From Candidatus Methylomirabilota bacterium (GTDB lineage Bacteria > Methylomirabilota > Methylomirabilia > Rokubacteriales > CSP1-6): DNA of 57,268 bases. The stretch is taken from NCBI GenBank assembly GCA_035709005.1, contig DASTFB010000012.1, positions 1-57,268 of the forward strand, given 5' to 3'. The notes under the pieces were generated by a model. That model did no database searches and was not told the DNA's origin. It worked only from the letters and a program-made list of their open reading frames with translations. A program made the translations under genes and the position numbers. Positions within the stretch are counted from its first letter, which is position 1, and each line of letters starts with the position of its first letter. Below, piece after piece: positions 42,003 through 51,812 of the stretch.

Positions 42003-42913
42003 GCGAATCCGAGCGCGATCCCGCCTGGGCCTGGGAGGAGCGTCGCTGGCGCGCCGGCGTAGACAAGGTCCGGGCCGGACGCTCGCTCCGGCCGGCCCGC
42101 TGGAAAGACGGCGCCCGCGTCTGCGTGGCGCTGTCCTTCGACTCCGACCACGAGACCTCCACGTTGCGCGAGGGCTCGGTCTCTCCGGGGCGGCTGTCCC
42201 AGGGCGAGTACGGCTCGCGCGTCGCCGTGCCCCGGATCCTGGCCTTGCTCCGCCGGCACAACCTGCGGGTCTCCTTCTTCGTCCCGGCCGTGGTGGCCAT
42301 GCTCCATCCCGACGAGCAGCGCCGCGTGGTCGACGAGGGCCACGAGGTCGCCCTGCACGGCTGGATCCACGAGATGACCAGCCAGCTCACGCCGGCGGTG
42401 GAGCGCGATCTCATGCGGCGCGCGTTCGAGACGCTGGCCAAGATCGCCGGCCGGCCGCCGGTCGGCGTGCGCTGCCCGTCCTGGGACTTCAGCCCGGCCA
42501 CGCTGGGGCTGATCCGGGAGCTGGGGCTGCTCTACGACTCGTCGCTCATGGCGGACGACGAGCCCTACGAGCTGCTGGAGAACGGCGAGCCCACCGGGAT
42601 CGTGGAGCTGCCGGTGGAGTGGATCAAGGACGACGCGCCCTACTTCGGGATGCACCGCGCCTCGTCCCTGCGCCCGCACACGCCGCCCTCGGCGGTGCGG
42701 GAGATCTTCAAGGCCGAGTTCGACGGGGCGGTGGCCGAGGGCGGGCTCTTCCTGCTCACCATGCATCCGCACATCATCGGACACCGCTCGCGGATGGCCC
42801 TGCTGGTCGAGCTGATCGAGCACATGAAGGGCGTGGACGGCGTCTGGTTCGCCACCCACGAGGAGGTGGCCCGCTACTGCCTGGCCCAGGCCCCCGCCGG
42901 TCACTCCTCGTAG
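41999..42913 (+). CDS. Polysaccharide-deacetylase-fold hydrolase (PuuE/allantoinase-like)
   Basis: 304 residues, ATGA-coupled to tctA. The NodB-fold motif 1 is ALSFDSDHET (the TFDD-type Asp kept as D50 after Ser, with His) and motif 2 is ALHGWIHEMT (H-x3-H, metal ligands). RCPSWDFSPAT is motif 3, and LLTMHPHIIGHRSRM is near the end. This pattern, without a signal peptide, fits the cytosolic PuuE-like subgroup that opens small cyclic amides or ureides rather than cell-wall chitin deacetylases. Coupling to the TTT transporter suggests that it acts on the imported compound. Its 3' end overlaps the convergent MFS gene by 13 bases. Confidence 0.87.
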   Translation: MSESERDPAWAWEERRWRAGVDKVRAGRSLRPARWKDGARVCVALSFDSDHETSTLREGSVSPGRLSQGEYGSRVAVPRILALLRRHNLRVSFFVPAVVAMLHPDEQRRVVDEGHEVALHGWIHEMTSQLTPAVERDLMRRAFETLAKIAGRPPVGVRCPSWDFSPATLGLIRELGLLYDSSLMADDEPYELLENGEPTGIVELPVEWIKDDAPYFGMHRASSLRPHTPPSAVREIFKAEFDGAVAEGGLFLLTMHPHIIGHRSRMALLVELIEHMKGVDGVWFATHEEVARYCLAQAPAGHSS

Positions 42914-44103
42914 GTGCGGATCCGGGGCAGCTCGGGGAACAGTCGCATCCAGAGGGCCGCCACCAGCATGGTCCCCACGCCGCCGATCAGGACGGCCGGC
43001 ACGGGGCCGAAGAGCTCGGCGGCCAGGCCCGACTCGAACTCGCCGAGCTGGTTGGAGGTGCCGGTGAACAGCGAGTGCACCGCGCTCACCCGCCCCCGCA
43101 TCTCGTCGGGTGTGCGGATCTGCACCAGCGAGAAGCGGATGACGACGCTGACGACGTCGGAGGCGCCCAGCACGGCGAGCGCGACGAGCGACAGCGTCAG
43201 ATTGGTGGAGAGGCCGAAGGCCACGGTGGCCGCCCCGAACGCCATGACCGCGCGGAACAGCGTCCGGCCCAGCCGTCGCTGGAGCGGGTGCTGGCCCAGG
43301 ACGACCGACATGGCCAGCGCGCCCACGGCGGGCGCCGCGCGCAGCAATCCCAGGCCGCCGGGGCCCGTGCGCAGGATGTCGCGGGCGTAGATGGGCAGGA
43401 GCGCCGTGGCGCCCCCGAGCAGCACGGCGAACAGATCGAGCGACATCGTGCCCAGCAGCACCGGCCGGCTCCGGATGAAGGCGATCCCCGACAGGACCGC
43501 CTCGAGGGTGGCCGGCTCGCGGTCCCGCACGGCTCGCGCCACCCGGATGGCGGCGGCGCACCCCGCGGCCAGGACCACCAGGCCGGCGATGGTCAGATAT
43601 GCCTCGACCGGTCGCAGACCGTAGAGCAGACCTCCCAGCGCCGGCCCCACGATGCGCGCCGTCTGGTTCGCGGAGACTGACCAGGCCACCGCGGGCGCGA
43701 TGAGCGGTCGCGGCACCACGTCGGGCACCAACGCCGCCAGCGTGGGCATCTCGAAGACGCGGGCGGCCCCCACGACGGCCATGGTGGCCAGGATGCTCTC
43801 GCGGTCGAGCCAGTCCCCGGCCGTGCCCAGGGCCAGCGTGACGGAGCCTGCCGCCTTGACCACCTGGCTGAGGATCAGGATCCGGCGGCGATCGTACCGG
43901 TCGGCCGCGTGGCCGGCGACCAGCGTGAAGAGGAGCATCGGGACGAACTGGACGAGGCCGACCAGGCCCAGATCGAGCGCGCTGCCCGTCAGGTCATAGA
44001 GCTGCCAGCCTACCGCCACCGCCTGCACGTGGAAGGCGAGGGTGGACAGCACGCGCGCGGACCACAGGAACGCGAACGAGCGATGAGCGAAGACCGCGGG
44101 CAT
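42901..44103 (-). CDS. MFS transporter (EntS-like exporter family)
   Basis: 400 residues with about twelve hydrophobic helices. N-terminal signature FAHRSFAFLWSARVLSTLAF, the MFS loop AGHAADRYDRRRILILSQVV between helices 2 and 3, and its second-half counterpart RTPDEMRGRVSAVHSLF. The order and length fit the enterobactin-exporter-like MFS_3 group. Cargo unknown; it would export a small molecule or drug. It is divergent from the second Rieske oxygenase (124 bases between starts). Confidence 0.9.
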   Translation of the reverse strand: MPAVFAHRSFAFLWSARVLSTLAFHVQAVAVGWQLYDLTGSALDLGLVGLVQFVPMLLFTLVAGHAADRYDRRRILILSQVVKAAGSVTLALGTAGDWLDRESILATMAVVGAARVFEMPTLAALVPDVVPRPLIAPAVAWSVSANQTARIVGPALGGLLYGLRPVEAYLTIAGLVVLAAGCAAAIRVARAVRDREPATLEAVLSGIAFIRSRPVLLGTMSLDLFAVLLGGATALLPIYARDILRTGPGGLGLLRAAPAVGALAMSVVLGQHPLQRRLGRTLFRAVMAFGAATVAFGLSTNLTLSLVALAVLGASDVVSVVIRFSLVQIRTPDEMRGRVSAVHSLFTGTSNQLGEFESGLAAELFGPVPAVLIGGVGTMLVAALWMRLFPELPRIRTYEE

Positions 44104-44226
44104 GCGCGCCCGATGGTAGTCGACCGACGTGACGGGCGCCAGCGTCCGGGCCGGGCCTGGTCTTTTCCGGCGCTCTGGCGTACCTTGCCGCCATCGGCTC
44201 GAGGCAACCGGTGAGGAGGCGCGGCC

Positions 44227-45507
44227 ATGCTCTCACGCGACGACAACGAGCTGTTGACCCGAGTCCACCCCGGCACCGCGATGGGCGCGCTCATGCGCCG
44301 CTACTGGATTCCGGCCCTGCTGGCCGGGGAGGTGCCGCAGCCCGACTGTCCGCCCGTGCGGGTCAAGCTGCTGGGCGAAGACCTGGTGGCCTTTCGTGAC
44401 ACCGAGGGTCGGGTGGGTCTTCTCGGAGAGTACTGCCCCCATCGGCGCGCCTCGTTGTTCTTCGGCCGCAACGAGGAGTGCGGGCTGCGCTGCGTCTATC
44501 ACGGCTGGAAGTTCGACGTCGGCGGCCGCTGCGTGGACATGATGAACGAGCCGGACGGCGCGAGCTTCAAGCAGAAGATCCGCACGACGGCGTATCCCAC
44601 GGTGGAGGCGGGCGGCCTCATCTGGGCCTACCTCGGCCCCGCCGGCCTCGAGCCGCCCCGGCCCGACTTCGCCTGGACGCGGGCGCCGGCCACCCATCGC
44701 AACGCGTCGAAGGTCATCCAGGAGTGCAACTGGCTGCAGGCGCTGGAAGGCGGCATCGACACCTCGCACGCGCCGATCCTGCACCGGACGCTGGCCGCCG
44801 ACTCCAGGCGTCCCGGCTTCAAGCCGACGCACCCGTTCGTGGCGAGCCGGGCCCCCGCCATCGTGGTCGATCTCACGGACTACGGCTACCAGTACGCCGG
44901 CATCCGGCCTCTCGACGAGGCCAGCGTGTACATCCGCACGTACCACTTCATCCTGCCGTTTCATCAGATCCGTCCCTCGCGGCTGGCGTCCGGCTCGGCG
45001 TCGGTCGCCGGCCACACGTGGGTGCCGATCGACGACGAGCACACCATGGTCTACAACTGGGAGTACAGCGTCACCGACGAGCCTCTCGGCGAGGAGGACC
45101 GTCTGGAGCGCCGCCTGGGCAACGGCCCCCTCGACGTGGACCAGAGCACCTTCCGCAGCCGGCGCAACCGGGACAACGACTACCTGCTGGACCGGCAGGT
45201 GCAGAAGACCGAGACCTTCACCGGGATCGAGGGCGTGAACACCCAGGACCGGGCCATCCAGGAAAGCATGGGGCCCATCGTCGACCGCAGCCAGGAGCAC
45301 CTGGGGCCGGCGGACAAGGCGATCATTCAAGCGCGCCGGCTGCTCCTGCAGGCGGTGAAGACGGTCCGCGACGGAGGCATTCCCCTCGGCATCCAGCCCA
45401 CCTACAGGGCGCTCCGCGCCGCGGAAGGCGTGGTGCCCCGTGACGCCGACTGGCGGACCGTCCTGGCGTCCGACGTGCCCGCGCGCGACATTCTGCAGAC
45501 GGTGTGA
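44227..45507 (+). CDS. Rieske 2Fe-2S oxygenase (phthalate 4,5-dioxygenase-type, single-subunit)
   Basis: 426 residues; ATG with GAGGAGG about 8-14 bases upstream. The Rieske centre is C70-x-H72 (EYCPHRRASLFFG) and C89-x2-H92 (LRCVYHGWKFD). The iron site is D178, H181 and H186 in EGGIDTSHAPILH. The N-terminal MGALMRRYWIPALL is typical of phthalate-dioxygenase-like oxygenases, which work as homotrimers or hexamers without a beta subunit and take electrons from a separate reductase. No reductase is nearby. Substrate unknown; aromatic carboxylate or ether is a family-level guess. Confidence 0.92.
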   Translation: MLSRDDNELLTRVHPGTAMGALMRRYWIPALLAGEVPQPDCPPVRVKLLGEDLVAFRDTEGRVGLLGEYCPHRRASLFFGRNEECGLRCVYHGWKFDVGGRCVDMMNEPDGASFKQKIRTTAYPTVEAGGLIWAYLGPAGLEPPRPDFAWTRAPATHRNASKVIQECNWLQALEGGIDTSHAPILHRTLAADSRRPGFKPTHPFVASRAPAIVVDLTDYGYQYAGIRPLDEASVYIRTYHFILPFHQIRPSRLASGSASVAGHTWVPIDDEHTMVYNWEYSVTDEPLGEEDRLERRLGNGPLDVDQSTFRSRRNRDNDYLLDRQVQKTETFTGIEGVNTQDRAIQESMGPIVDRSQEHLGPADKAIIQARRLLLQAVKTVRDGGIPLGIQPTYRALRAAEGVVPRDADWRTVLASDVPARDILQTV

Positions 45508-45660
45508 CCCCCCGGAACTAAGGGTGTTGCGGCCGGCGCCGCGATCTGGCAGGATCGGCGGCCCGGATCGCCCGGGGTGTCTATCGATCGATACATCTTG
45601 ACGACGCCGCGCTGATCGGGAACCCTCGGGCGGTCACTATGCGGGGCTCGGGGAGCGGAC

Positions 45661-47099
<1,439 letters not shown>

Positions 47100-47103
<4 letters not shown>

Positions 47104-47528
47104 CATCAGCGGCCGATGACATGACGGGCTTTGCCACCAAGCGACTTCCAGCCGCACCCGACACCGTGGCCCCGGATGGCTCAGATGTGCGTCTGCTCCT
47201 GTCGTTGCCGCGAGGGGGATTCGCGCATTTCCGGCTCGCCCCCGGACAAACCTCCGTCCCCGTGGCCCACAACACGGTCGAGGAGATCTGGTTCTTCGTC
47301 GAAGGCCGGGGCCAGATGTGGCGGCGCGTGCGCGAGCAGGAAGAGATCGTCGAGGTCGAGGCGGGGGTGTGCGTGACGCTCCCGGTCGGCGCCCACTTCC
47401 AGTTCCGAGCCGTCGGCTCCGCGGCGCTGGCCGCCGTGGCCGTCACCATGCCGCCATGGCCGGGCCGGGGCGAAGCATACTTCGTCGAGGGACCGTGGAC
47501 GCCGACGCTGCCCGCGGGACCGGCGTGA
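47100..47528 (+). CDS. Small cupin-domain protein
   Basis: 142 residues from GTG 47100, overlapping the regulator stop as GTGA; ATG 47121 in the same frame is the alternative. A single cupin barrel: LPRGGFAHFRLAPGQTSVPV, HNTVEEIWFFVEGRGQMWRR (motif 1-like with His and Glu), and CVTLPVGAHFQFRAVG (motif 2-like). It may bind a metal and a small ligand and serve as a sensor or isomerase. Coupling to an NtrC-type regulator hints at a sensory role, which is inference only. Confidence 0.78.
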
Positions 47529-47604
47529 CGCGGCGCATCGGCCGAAGGGGCGCCTGCAGAAAGAATGCGGTCTGGTGGGCGTTCTCGGCCTATCATCCTG
47601 CCCC

Positions 47605-47784
47605 GTGACGCCGTGGGCGGTCGCCGGAATCGTGCTGCTCGGACTCGGGCTCGAGCGCCTGGTCAACCTGGGGATGCTGGGAGGTGAGCTGAGCAGCTAC
47701 CCGGTGCGCCTCTTGTTCGCGACGGCCGCGACGGTCACCGGGGGCTTGCTCATCGTCGTGGCCGGTCGCTTCAGCTCCCGATAA
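47605..47784 (+). CDS. Small two-helix membrane protein, unknown
   Basis: 59 residues from GTG 47605 (an upstream start at 47575 is possible). Two hydrophobic segments, WAVAGIVLLGLGLERLV and LLFATAATVTGGLLIVVAG, joined by a short polar loop (GGELSSYPVR). No recognised domain. The codon pattern and the clean stop before a GC-rich hairpin support a gene, but the evidence is modest. Confidence 0.45.
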   Translation: MTPWAVAGIVLLGLGLERLVNLGMLGGELSSYPVRLLFATAATVTGGLLIVVAGRFSSR

Positions 47785-47801
47785 GCGGCGGGCACCGCCG
47801 C
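47785..47801. terminator. GC-rich hairpin between convergent genes
   Basis: GCGGCGG-GCA-CCGCCGC, a perfect 7-base stem immediately after the stop of the small membrane protein and 20 bases before the stop of the opposite methyltransferase. No T-run, so termination is a positional inference. Confidence 0.35.
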
Positions 47802-47820
47802 CGGAGCCGCTTCACCGGCG

Positions 47821-48450
47821 CTACTTGCGGTTGACGCACTTCACGAGGCGCCACCCGTTGAACATGTTCACCTTCGCCACCAGTTCCGGGGTGAGCCCCA
47901 CTCGGGCCAGCAGCGGGCGCAACGGAAGATTCGACTTCCAGCCCAGCCGCGTGCAGAGAGGCGCGACCAGGTCCTCGCATCGCCCCACCATCCGGCGCTC
48001 GCTGCGGAAGTGGTTCAGGATGACGATGCTGCCGAAGGGCCGTACGACGCGGCGGATCTCCTGCAGCACGGCGACCGGATCCGGCACCGCCGAGATGGTG
48101 TAGGTCGCCACGGCTTTGTCGAACTCGTCATCGGCGAAGTCCATGGCCGTCGCGTCCATGACCTTCAGCGTGACATTCGGCATGGTGAGCGTCTGCACCC
48201 GCTCGACGGCCTTGTCCAGCATCTCCTGAGAGATGTCGATGCCGGTGAGGCGCACCGATGGCGGATAGAGGGGCAGGTTCAGGCCGGTGCCGATGCCGAC
48301 CTCCAGCACGCGATCGTTGGCGCGCAGGCTGAGCTGCTTGAGTGCCGTCGATCGGCCGGGAGCGAAAATCCAGTCGAAGACGAAGTCGTACACGGGCGCG
48401 TACAGCTCGTACGCCCGCTGGACCTGCTTCTTCTGCAGCACGACATCCAC
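47821..48450 (-). CDS. Class I SAM methyltransferase, PmtA-like (phospholipid N-methyltransferase type)
   Basis: 209 residues from GTG 48450, chosen because GGAGGG lies 9-14 bases upstream; the frame is open to 48513. N-terminal RAYELYAPVYDFVFDWIFAPGR is characteristic of bacterial phosphatidylethanolamine N-methyltransferase-like proteins. SAM motif I is VLEVGIGTGLNLPLY, then LTGIDISQEMLDKA, LKVMDATAMDF and DKAVATYTISAVPDP. It would methylate a lipid or other small acceptor at the membrane surface using SAM. A clear promoter lies about 80-110 bases upstream. Ubiquinone/menaquinone methyltransferase is the main alternative. Confidence 0.85.
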   Translation of the reverse strand: MDVVLQKKQVQRAYELYAPVYDFVFDWIFAPGRSTALKQLSLRANDRVLEVGIGTGLNLPLYPPSVRLTGIDISQEMLDKAVERVQTLTMPNVTLKVMDATAMDFADDEFDKAVATYTISAVPDPVAVLQEIRRVVRPFGSIVILNHFRSERRMVGRCEDLVAPLCTRLGWKSNLPLRPLLARVGLTPELVAKVNMFNGWRLVKCVNRK

Positions 48451-48530
48451 TGAGGTTCCCTCCGGCACTGTGCGCGTCACACCGGTCCTTCCGAACACGC
48501 GCAAGCCGAACAAAGCGCAACCGGGTCAGC

Positions 48531-48559
48531 ATGTTACCCGCCGTCACTCGGATTGCCAA
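48531..48559 (-). promoter_or_regulatory. Sigma70-type promoter for the PmtA-like methyltransferase
   Basis: On the minus strand TTGGCA (48559-48554), 17 bases, then TAACAT (48536-48531). The expected start of transcription is near 48524, giving an untranslated leader of roughly 75 bases before GTG 48450. The -10 sequence is identical to that of the toxin-antitoxin promoter at 7983-7988. Confidence 0.55.
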
Positions 48560-48586
48560 GCGGATTTTGTCGGCGGCGCGGTGACC

Positions 48587-49933
48587 TTAGAGCAGGAAGC
48601 GTATGAGCAGCGTGGCGAGACCGAGGAAGGAAAAGAATCCAAACACGTCGGTGAACGTCGTGATGATCACGCTGGACGCGATGGCCGGGTCGACCCGGAA
48701 CAGCGTGAGGGCCAGCGGCACCAGCGTGCCCACCACGGCGGCGATCAGCATGTTGAGCAGCAGGGCCACGCCGAGAATGACGGCCAGCAGGAGCTGGCCC
48801 TTCCACGCGTAGGCGATGGCCGCGATGACGAGGCCGTTCACGGCGCCGGTGGTCAGGCCGAGCCACAGCTCCTTGCGGAGCACCCGGCGGACTCCGCTGC
48901 GGGTGAGCTCGCCCAGCGCGATCCCGCGAATCACCACGGTCGCCGTCTGCGTGGTCCCGATGCCGCCCATGGAGGCCACGATGGGCATGAAGACCGCGAG
49001 GGTGGCCATCGCCTGGATCGTGGATTCGAAGAGTCCGATGACCGACGCGGCCACCACCGCGGTGCCCAGGTTGATGAGCCGCCAGACGAGCCGCCGGGGC
49101 AGGACGGCCTGGGGCGGATCGAGCACCGTCTCGTCGCCGCCGGCCCCGCCCAGCCGCTGGATGTCCTCGGTGGCCTCCTCGTGGATGACGTCGATCACGT
49201 CGTCGACGCTGATGGTGCCGAGCAGCCGGCGATTGGCGTCGACCACCGGGATCTGCACGAGATCGTAGCGCTGGACGCGGCGAGCCACCTCCTCCTGGTC
49301 GGTGTCCACGGTGACGCTCTCCACGTCCTCGTTGCGAATGGCGTGGACCGGCGTGGCCGGATCCGCGGTGAGCAGCCGATGCAAGGGGACCATCCCCACC
49401 AGGTGCTCGTGCTCGTCGACCACGTACACGTAGAACGCGTCGTCGCCCGTCCGCGACTTTCGGATGTGCTCGATGGCCTGCCCCACGGTGGCCCGCTCCG
49501 ACACGGCGACGAAGTTCGGGGACATGAGGCGGCCGGCCGACCCGTCGCGGTACTCGAGGAGCTCCTGGACCTCCTCGGATTTCTCCTCCTCCATGAGATC
49601 GAGGAGCTTCTCGGCCTCGGCCTTGGGAAGCTCCTCCACGACCTCCACGACGTGGTCGGCCGGCATGTGCTCGAGGATGCGGGTCACTTCGGTCTCGTCG
49701 AGCGCGCGCAGGAGCTCGCGCGTCGTGGGGTCGTCGAGCTCGGAGAGCACGGCGCCGGCGTCGTCGGGGGCGAGGAGTCGGAACACGCGCACCTGGTCGG
49801 CCGCGGGCAGCTCGCGGACCACGGCGGCCAGGTCGGCGGCGTGCGCCTCCTCCAGCACCGTGGCCAGCCGCCCTTCGCGTCCCGCCTCGAGCAACTCCTT
49901 GACCGCTTCGGTGAGGCGCTCCATCTCGCTCAT
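48587..49933 (-). CDS. mgtE: Magnesium transporter MgtE
   Basis: 448 residues from ATG 49933. Domain order is standard: N-terminal helical superhelix (about 1-125, with LPAADQVRVFRLL and MPADHVVEVVEELPK), two CBS domains (about 130-250, MSPNFVAVSERATVGQAI and PVVDANRRLLGTISVDDVID), then five hydrophobic helices. The pore region reads MGGIGTTQTATVVIRGIALG, and the end DPAIASSVIITTFTDVFGFF. The CBS domains gate the channel when cytosolic Mg is high. It lies 28 bases downstream of the lyase gene and is probably co-transcribed with it. Confidence 0.95.
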   Translation of the reverse strand: MSEMERLTEAVKELLEAGREGRLATVLEEAHAADLAAVVRELPAADQVRVFRLLAPDDAGAVLSELDDPTTRELLRALDETEVTRILEHMPADHVVEVVEELPKAEAEKLLDLMEEEKSEEVQELLEYRDGSAGRLMSPNFVAVSERATVGQAIEHIRKSRTGDDAFYVYVVDEHEHLVGMVPLHRLLTADPATPVHAIRNEDVESVTVDTDQEEVARRVQRYDLVQIPVVDANRRLLGTISVDDVIDVIHEEATEDIQRLGGAGGDETVLDPPQAVLPRRLVWRLINLGTAVVAASVIGLFESTIQAMATLAVFMPIVASMGGIGTTQTATVVIRGIALGELTRSGVRRVLRKELWLGLTTGAVNGLVIAAIAYAWKGQLLLAVILGVALLLNMLIAAVVGTLVPLALTLFRVDPAIASSVIITTFTDVFGFFSFLGLATLLIRFLL

Positions 49934-49961
49934 GACACTTCAGTATGGCGCCGGAGCAGCC

Positions 49962-51413
49962 CTACAACAACGATGCCTTCAATCTTCGGTAGGCGGGGCT
50001 CGCCTGGATCCGACGCCGAAGCGCCGCATCCAGTCGCTGGGGTCGGGTCGTGGCGGCGGGCCGGAGCAGGCGGTCCAGGGTGGGCCGGTCCATCAGGTTG
50101 CGCGCGGCGACGACGGCGCGCAGCGGACGACGCGAGGTCAGGGCCTCTTTCACGAGCTCGGCGGTGACCTCGTAGCCCAGGTAGGGCGACAGCGCGGTGG
50201 CCTCGACGAGGCTGTCGGCCAGCAGCGCGGCGGCCCGGGCCCGGTTCACGACGATCCCCTCCACGCACCGGGTCCTCAGCAGGCGGACCGCTCGCGTCGC
50301 CAGCTCGGCGGCCTGGCCCAGATTGTGGGCGGCGAGGGGGGTCATGACGTTCAGCTCCAGCTCACCCCGGACGGCGGCCAGGGCCACCGCCTGATCGTGG
50401 GCCCAAACCTGGAAGCACGCCATCTCCACCGCCTCCACCACCGAGGGGTTCACCTTGCCCGGCATGATGGACGACCCCGGCTCCACCTCGGGAAGGCGGA
50501 TCTCGGCGAGGCCCGTGTGAGGGCCGGACGCCATCAGGCGCAGGTCGAAGCCGATCTTGGCCAGGTCGATGGCCAGCCCGCGCAGTGCCGCCGAGCAGGC
50601 GGCCAGCGGCCGCAAGCTCCACGTCGTGACCACCGGGCTCGGGGCCGGCCTCAAACGCTGGCCGGTCAACCGGGAGAGCTCGCGGACCACGGTCGCTCGA
50701 AACCGGGGATGCGCGGTGAGTCCGGTGCCCACGGCGGTCCCGCCCAGGCCGATGACCCGGAGCTCGGCGGCGGTGATCGTCAGGGCTCGCGTGGCCGAGC
50801 GCATCGCCTCGGCGTACCCGCCGAAGACCTGGCCGAAGGTGATGGGCACGGCGTCTTGCAGGTGGGTGCGCCCGGGCTTGACGACCGCTCGCTCGCGGAC
50901 GGCCAGCCGCTGGAAGGCCCGGGCGAGGCTGTCGAGCTCCCGGGACAGGGGGCCGAGCAGCTCGAGCACCATGAGGCGGATCGCGGTCGGCGTGACGTCG
51001 TTCGAGGACTGGCCGAGATTGACGTGGTTGTTGGGATGGATCGGGAGGTATCGGCCGCGCCGGCCCCCGAGCCGCTCGTTGGCGAGGTTGGCGATGACCT
51101 CGTTGACGTTCATGTGCGTGGGGGTTCCCGCCCCGGCCTGCAGGCTGTCCAGCACCGCCGTGTCGGGGACCCTTCCGGCGATGATCTGGTCGGCGGCCCA
51201 TACGATGGCCCGCGCCCACGACTGCGGGAGCAGCCCCAGGCTGGCATTGGCCCGCGCGGCTGCCTTCTTGATGACGGCGTAGGCTCTGATGAGGGCGGGA
51301 TGCGGGGGGCGGCCGGTGAGCGTGAAGGTCTCCCGCGCCCGCTGCGTGAAGATGCCGTAGAGCGCGCGGCTGGGGACCGCCCGAACGCCGAGGCTGTCAC
51401 GCTCTCGGCGCAT
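49962..51413 (-). CDS. Aspartase/fumarase superfamily lyase (aspartate ammonia-lyase-like)
   Basis: 483 residues. Superfamily signatures are present in order: GTPTHMNVNEVIANLANE, NLGQSSNDVTPTAIRLM, PGRTHLQDAVPITFGQVFGG and the catalytic-loop GSSIMPGKVNPSVVEAVEM near residue 330. RTHLQDAVP is closer to aspartases than to class II fumarases, so deamination of aspartate to fumarate is the likeliest reaction, but a fumarase or related lyase cannot be excluded. It acts as a cytosolic homotetramer in known members. The tiny zinc-protein gene ends 12 bases upstream of its start and mgtE follows, suggesting one transcript. Confidence 0.9.
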   Translation of the reverse strand: MRRERDSLGVRAVPSRALYGIFTQRARETFTLTGRPPHPALIRAYAVIKKAAARANASLGLLPQSWARAIVWAADQIIAGRVPDTAVLDSLQAGAGTPTHMNVNEVIANLANERLGGRRGRYLPIHPNNHVNLGQSSNDVTPTAIRLMVLELLGPLSRELDSLARAFQRLAVRERAVVKPGRTHLQDAVPITFGQVFGGYAEAMRSATRALTITAAELRVIGLGGTAVGTGLTAHPRFRATVVRELSRLTGQRLRPAPSPVVTTWSLRPLAACSAALRGLAIDLAKIGFDLRLMASGPHTGLAEIRLPEVEPGSSIMPGKVNPSVVEAVEMACFQVWAHDQAVALAAVRGELELNVMTPLAAHNLGQAAELATRAVRLLRTRCVEGIVVNRARAAALLADSLVEATALSPYLGYEVTAELVKEALTSRRPLRAVVAARNLMDRPTLDRLLRPAATTRPQRLDAALRRRIQASPAYRRLKASLL

Positions 51414-51425
51414 CCGTCCTATCGA

Positions 51426-51656
51426 CTAGGCGGCGAGGTCGCGGGCTTGATAGCGGTGACGGTCTCCGTTCTGGACCAGCCGGGGCCGCTTGCCGAAACG
51501 ACCGAAGTACCAGGCCTCGTAGCACTCCCGGTGATAGGTGCCGGTCGGCGTGCTCACCTGGGGGGCATATCGCGCAACCAGCATGAAGCAGCGTCCGCAT
51601 GGCGGCGCGCCTTTCATGTCGACGTCGACGACGTGATCCTTCATGGCCTCGCCCAT
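51426..51656 (-). CDS. Small LIM-half-like zinc-binding protein, unknown role
   Basis: 76 residues; ATG 51656 (AGGAAAGG just upstream) or ATG 51644. Cysteine and histidine spacing is C20-x2-C23-x18-H42-x2-C45 (PPCGRC and YHRECYEAW), which matches the first zinc finger of a LIM domain. The C-terminal part is basic (RFGKRPRLVQNGDRHRYQ). It may bind nucleic acid or a protein partner. It lies 12 bases upstream of the lyase gene in the same direction. Not recognised as a named family. Confidence 0.6.
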   Translation of the reverse strand: MGEAMKDHVVDVDMKGAPPCGRCFMLVARYAPQVSTPTGTYHRECYEAWYFGRFGKRPRLVQNGDRHRYQARDLAA

Positions 51657-51714
51657 CCTTTCCTGCTCGACTCGATGTGATGGGCAGACGCCAACGCAAG
51701 CGCGATGCCAGAAC

Positions 51715-51754
51715 CGGAACGCCGGATTTCAGGAATTTCCAGGCCGGCTTTCCG
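51715..51754. other. Hairpin in the leader between otsA-like gene and small zinc protein
   Basis: CGGAA-CGCCGG (51715-51725) faces CCGGCTTTCCG (51744-51754) with one mismatch and an 18-base interior containing a second small palindrome GGAATTTCC. It lies downstream of the HAMP-OtsA stop in its direction (minus strand) and upstream of the small zinc protein, so it could be an intercistronic terminator or a processing site. Confidence 0.35.
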
Positions 51755-51812
51755 GGTGTGATGGCCTCAGTGTGTAACAGCTACCAGTGGCCGACGCAAG
51801 CGGCGGTAACCC

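Noticed and set aside
45547-45562. Sigma54-like TGGCAG...GGC upstream of the NtrC-type regulator
   Set aside because: The GG and GC elements are off by one base from the required spacing and the TTGC part is absent.
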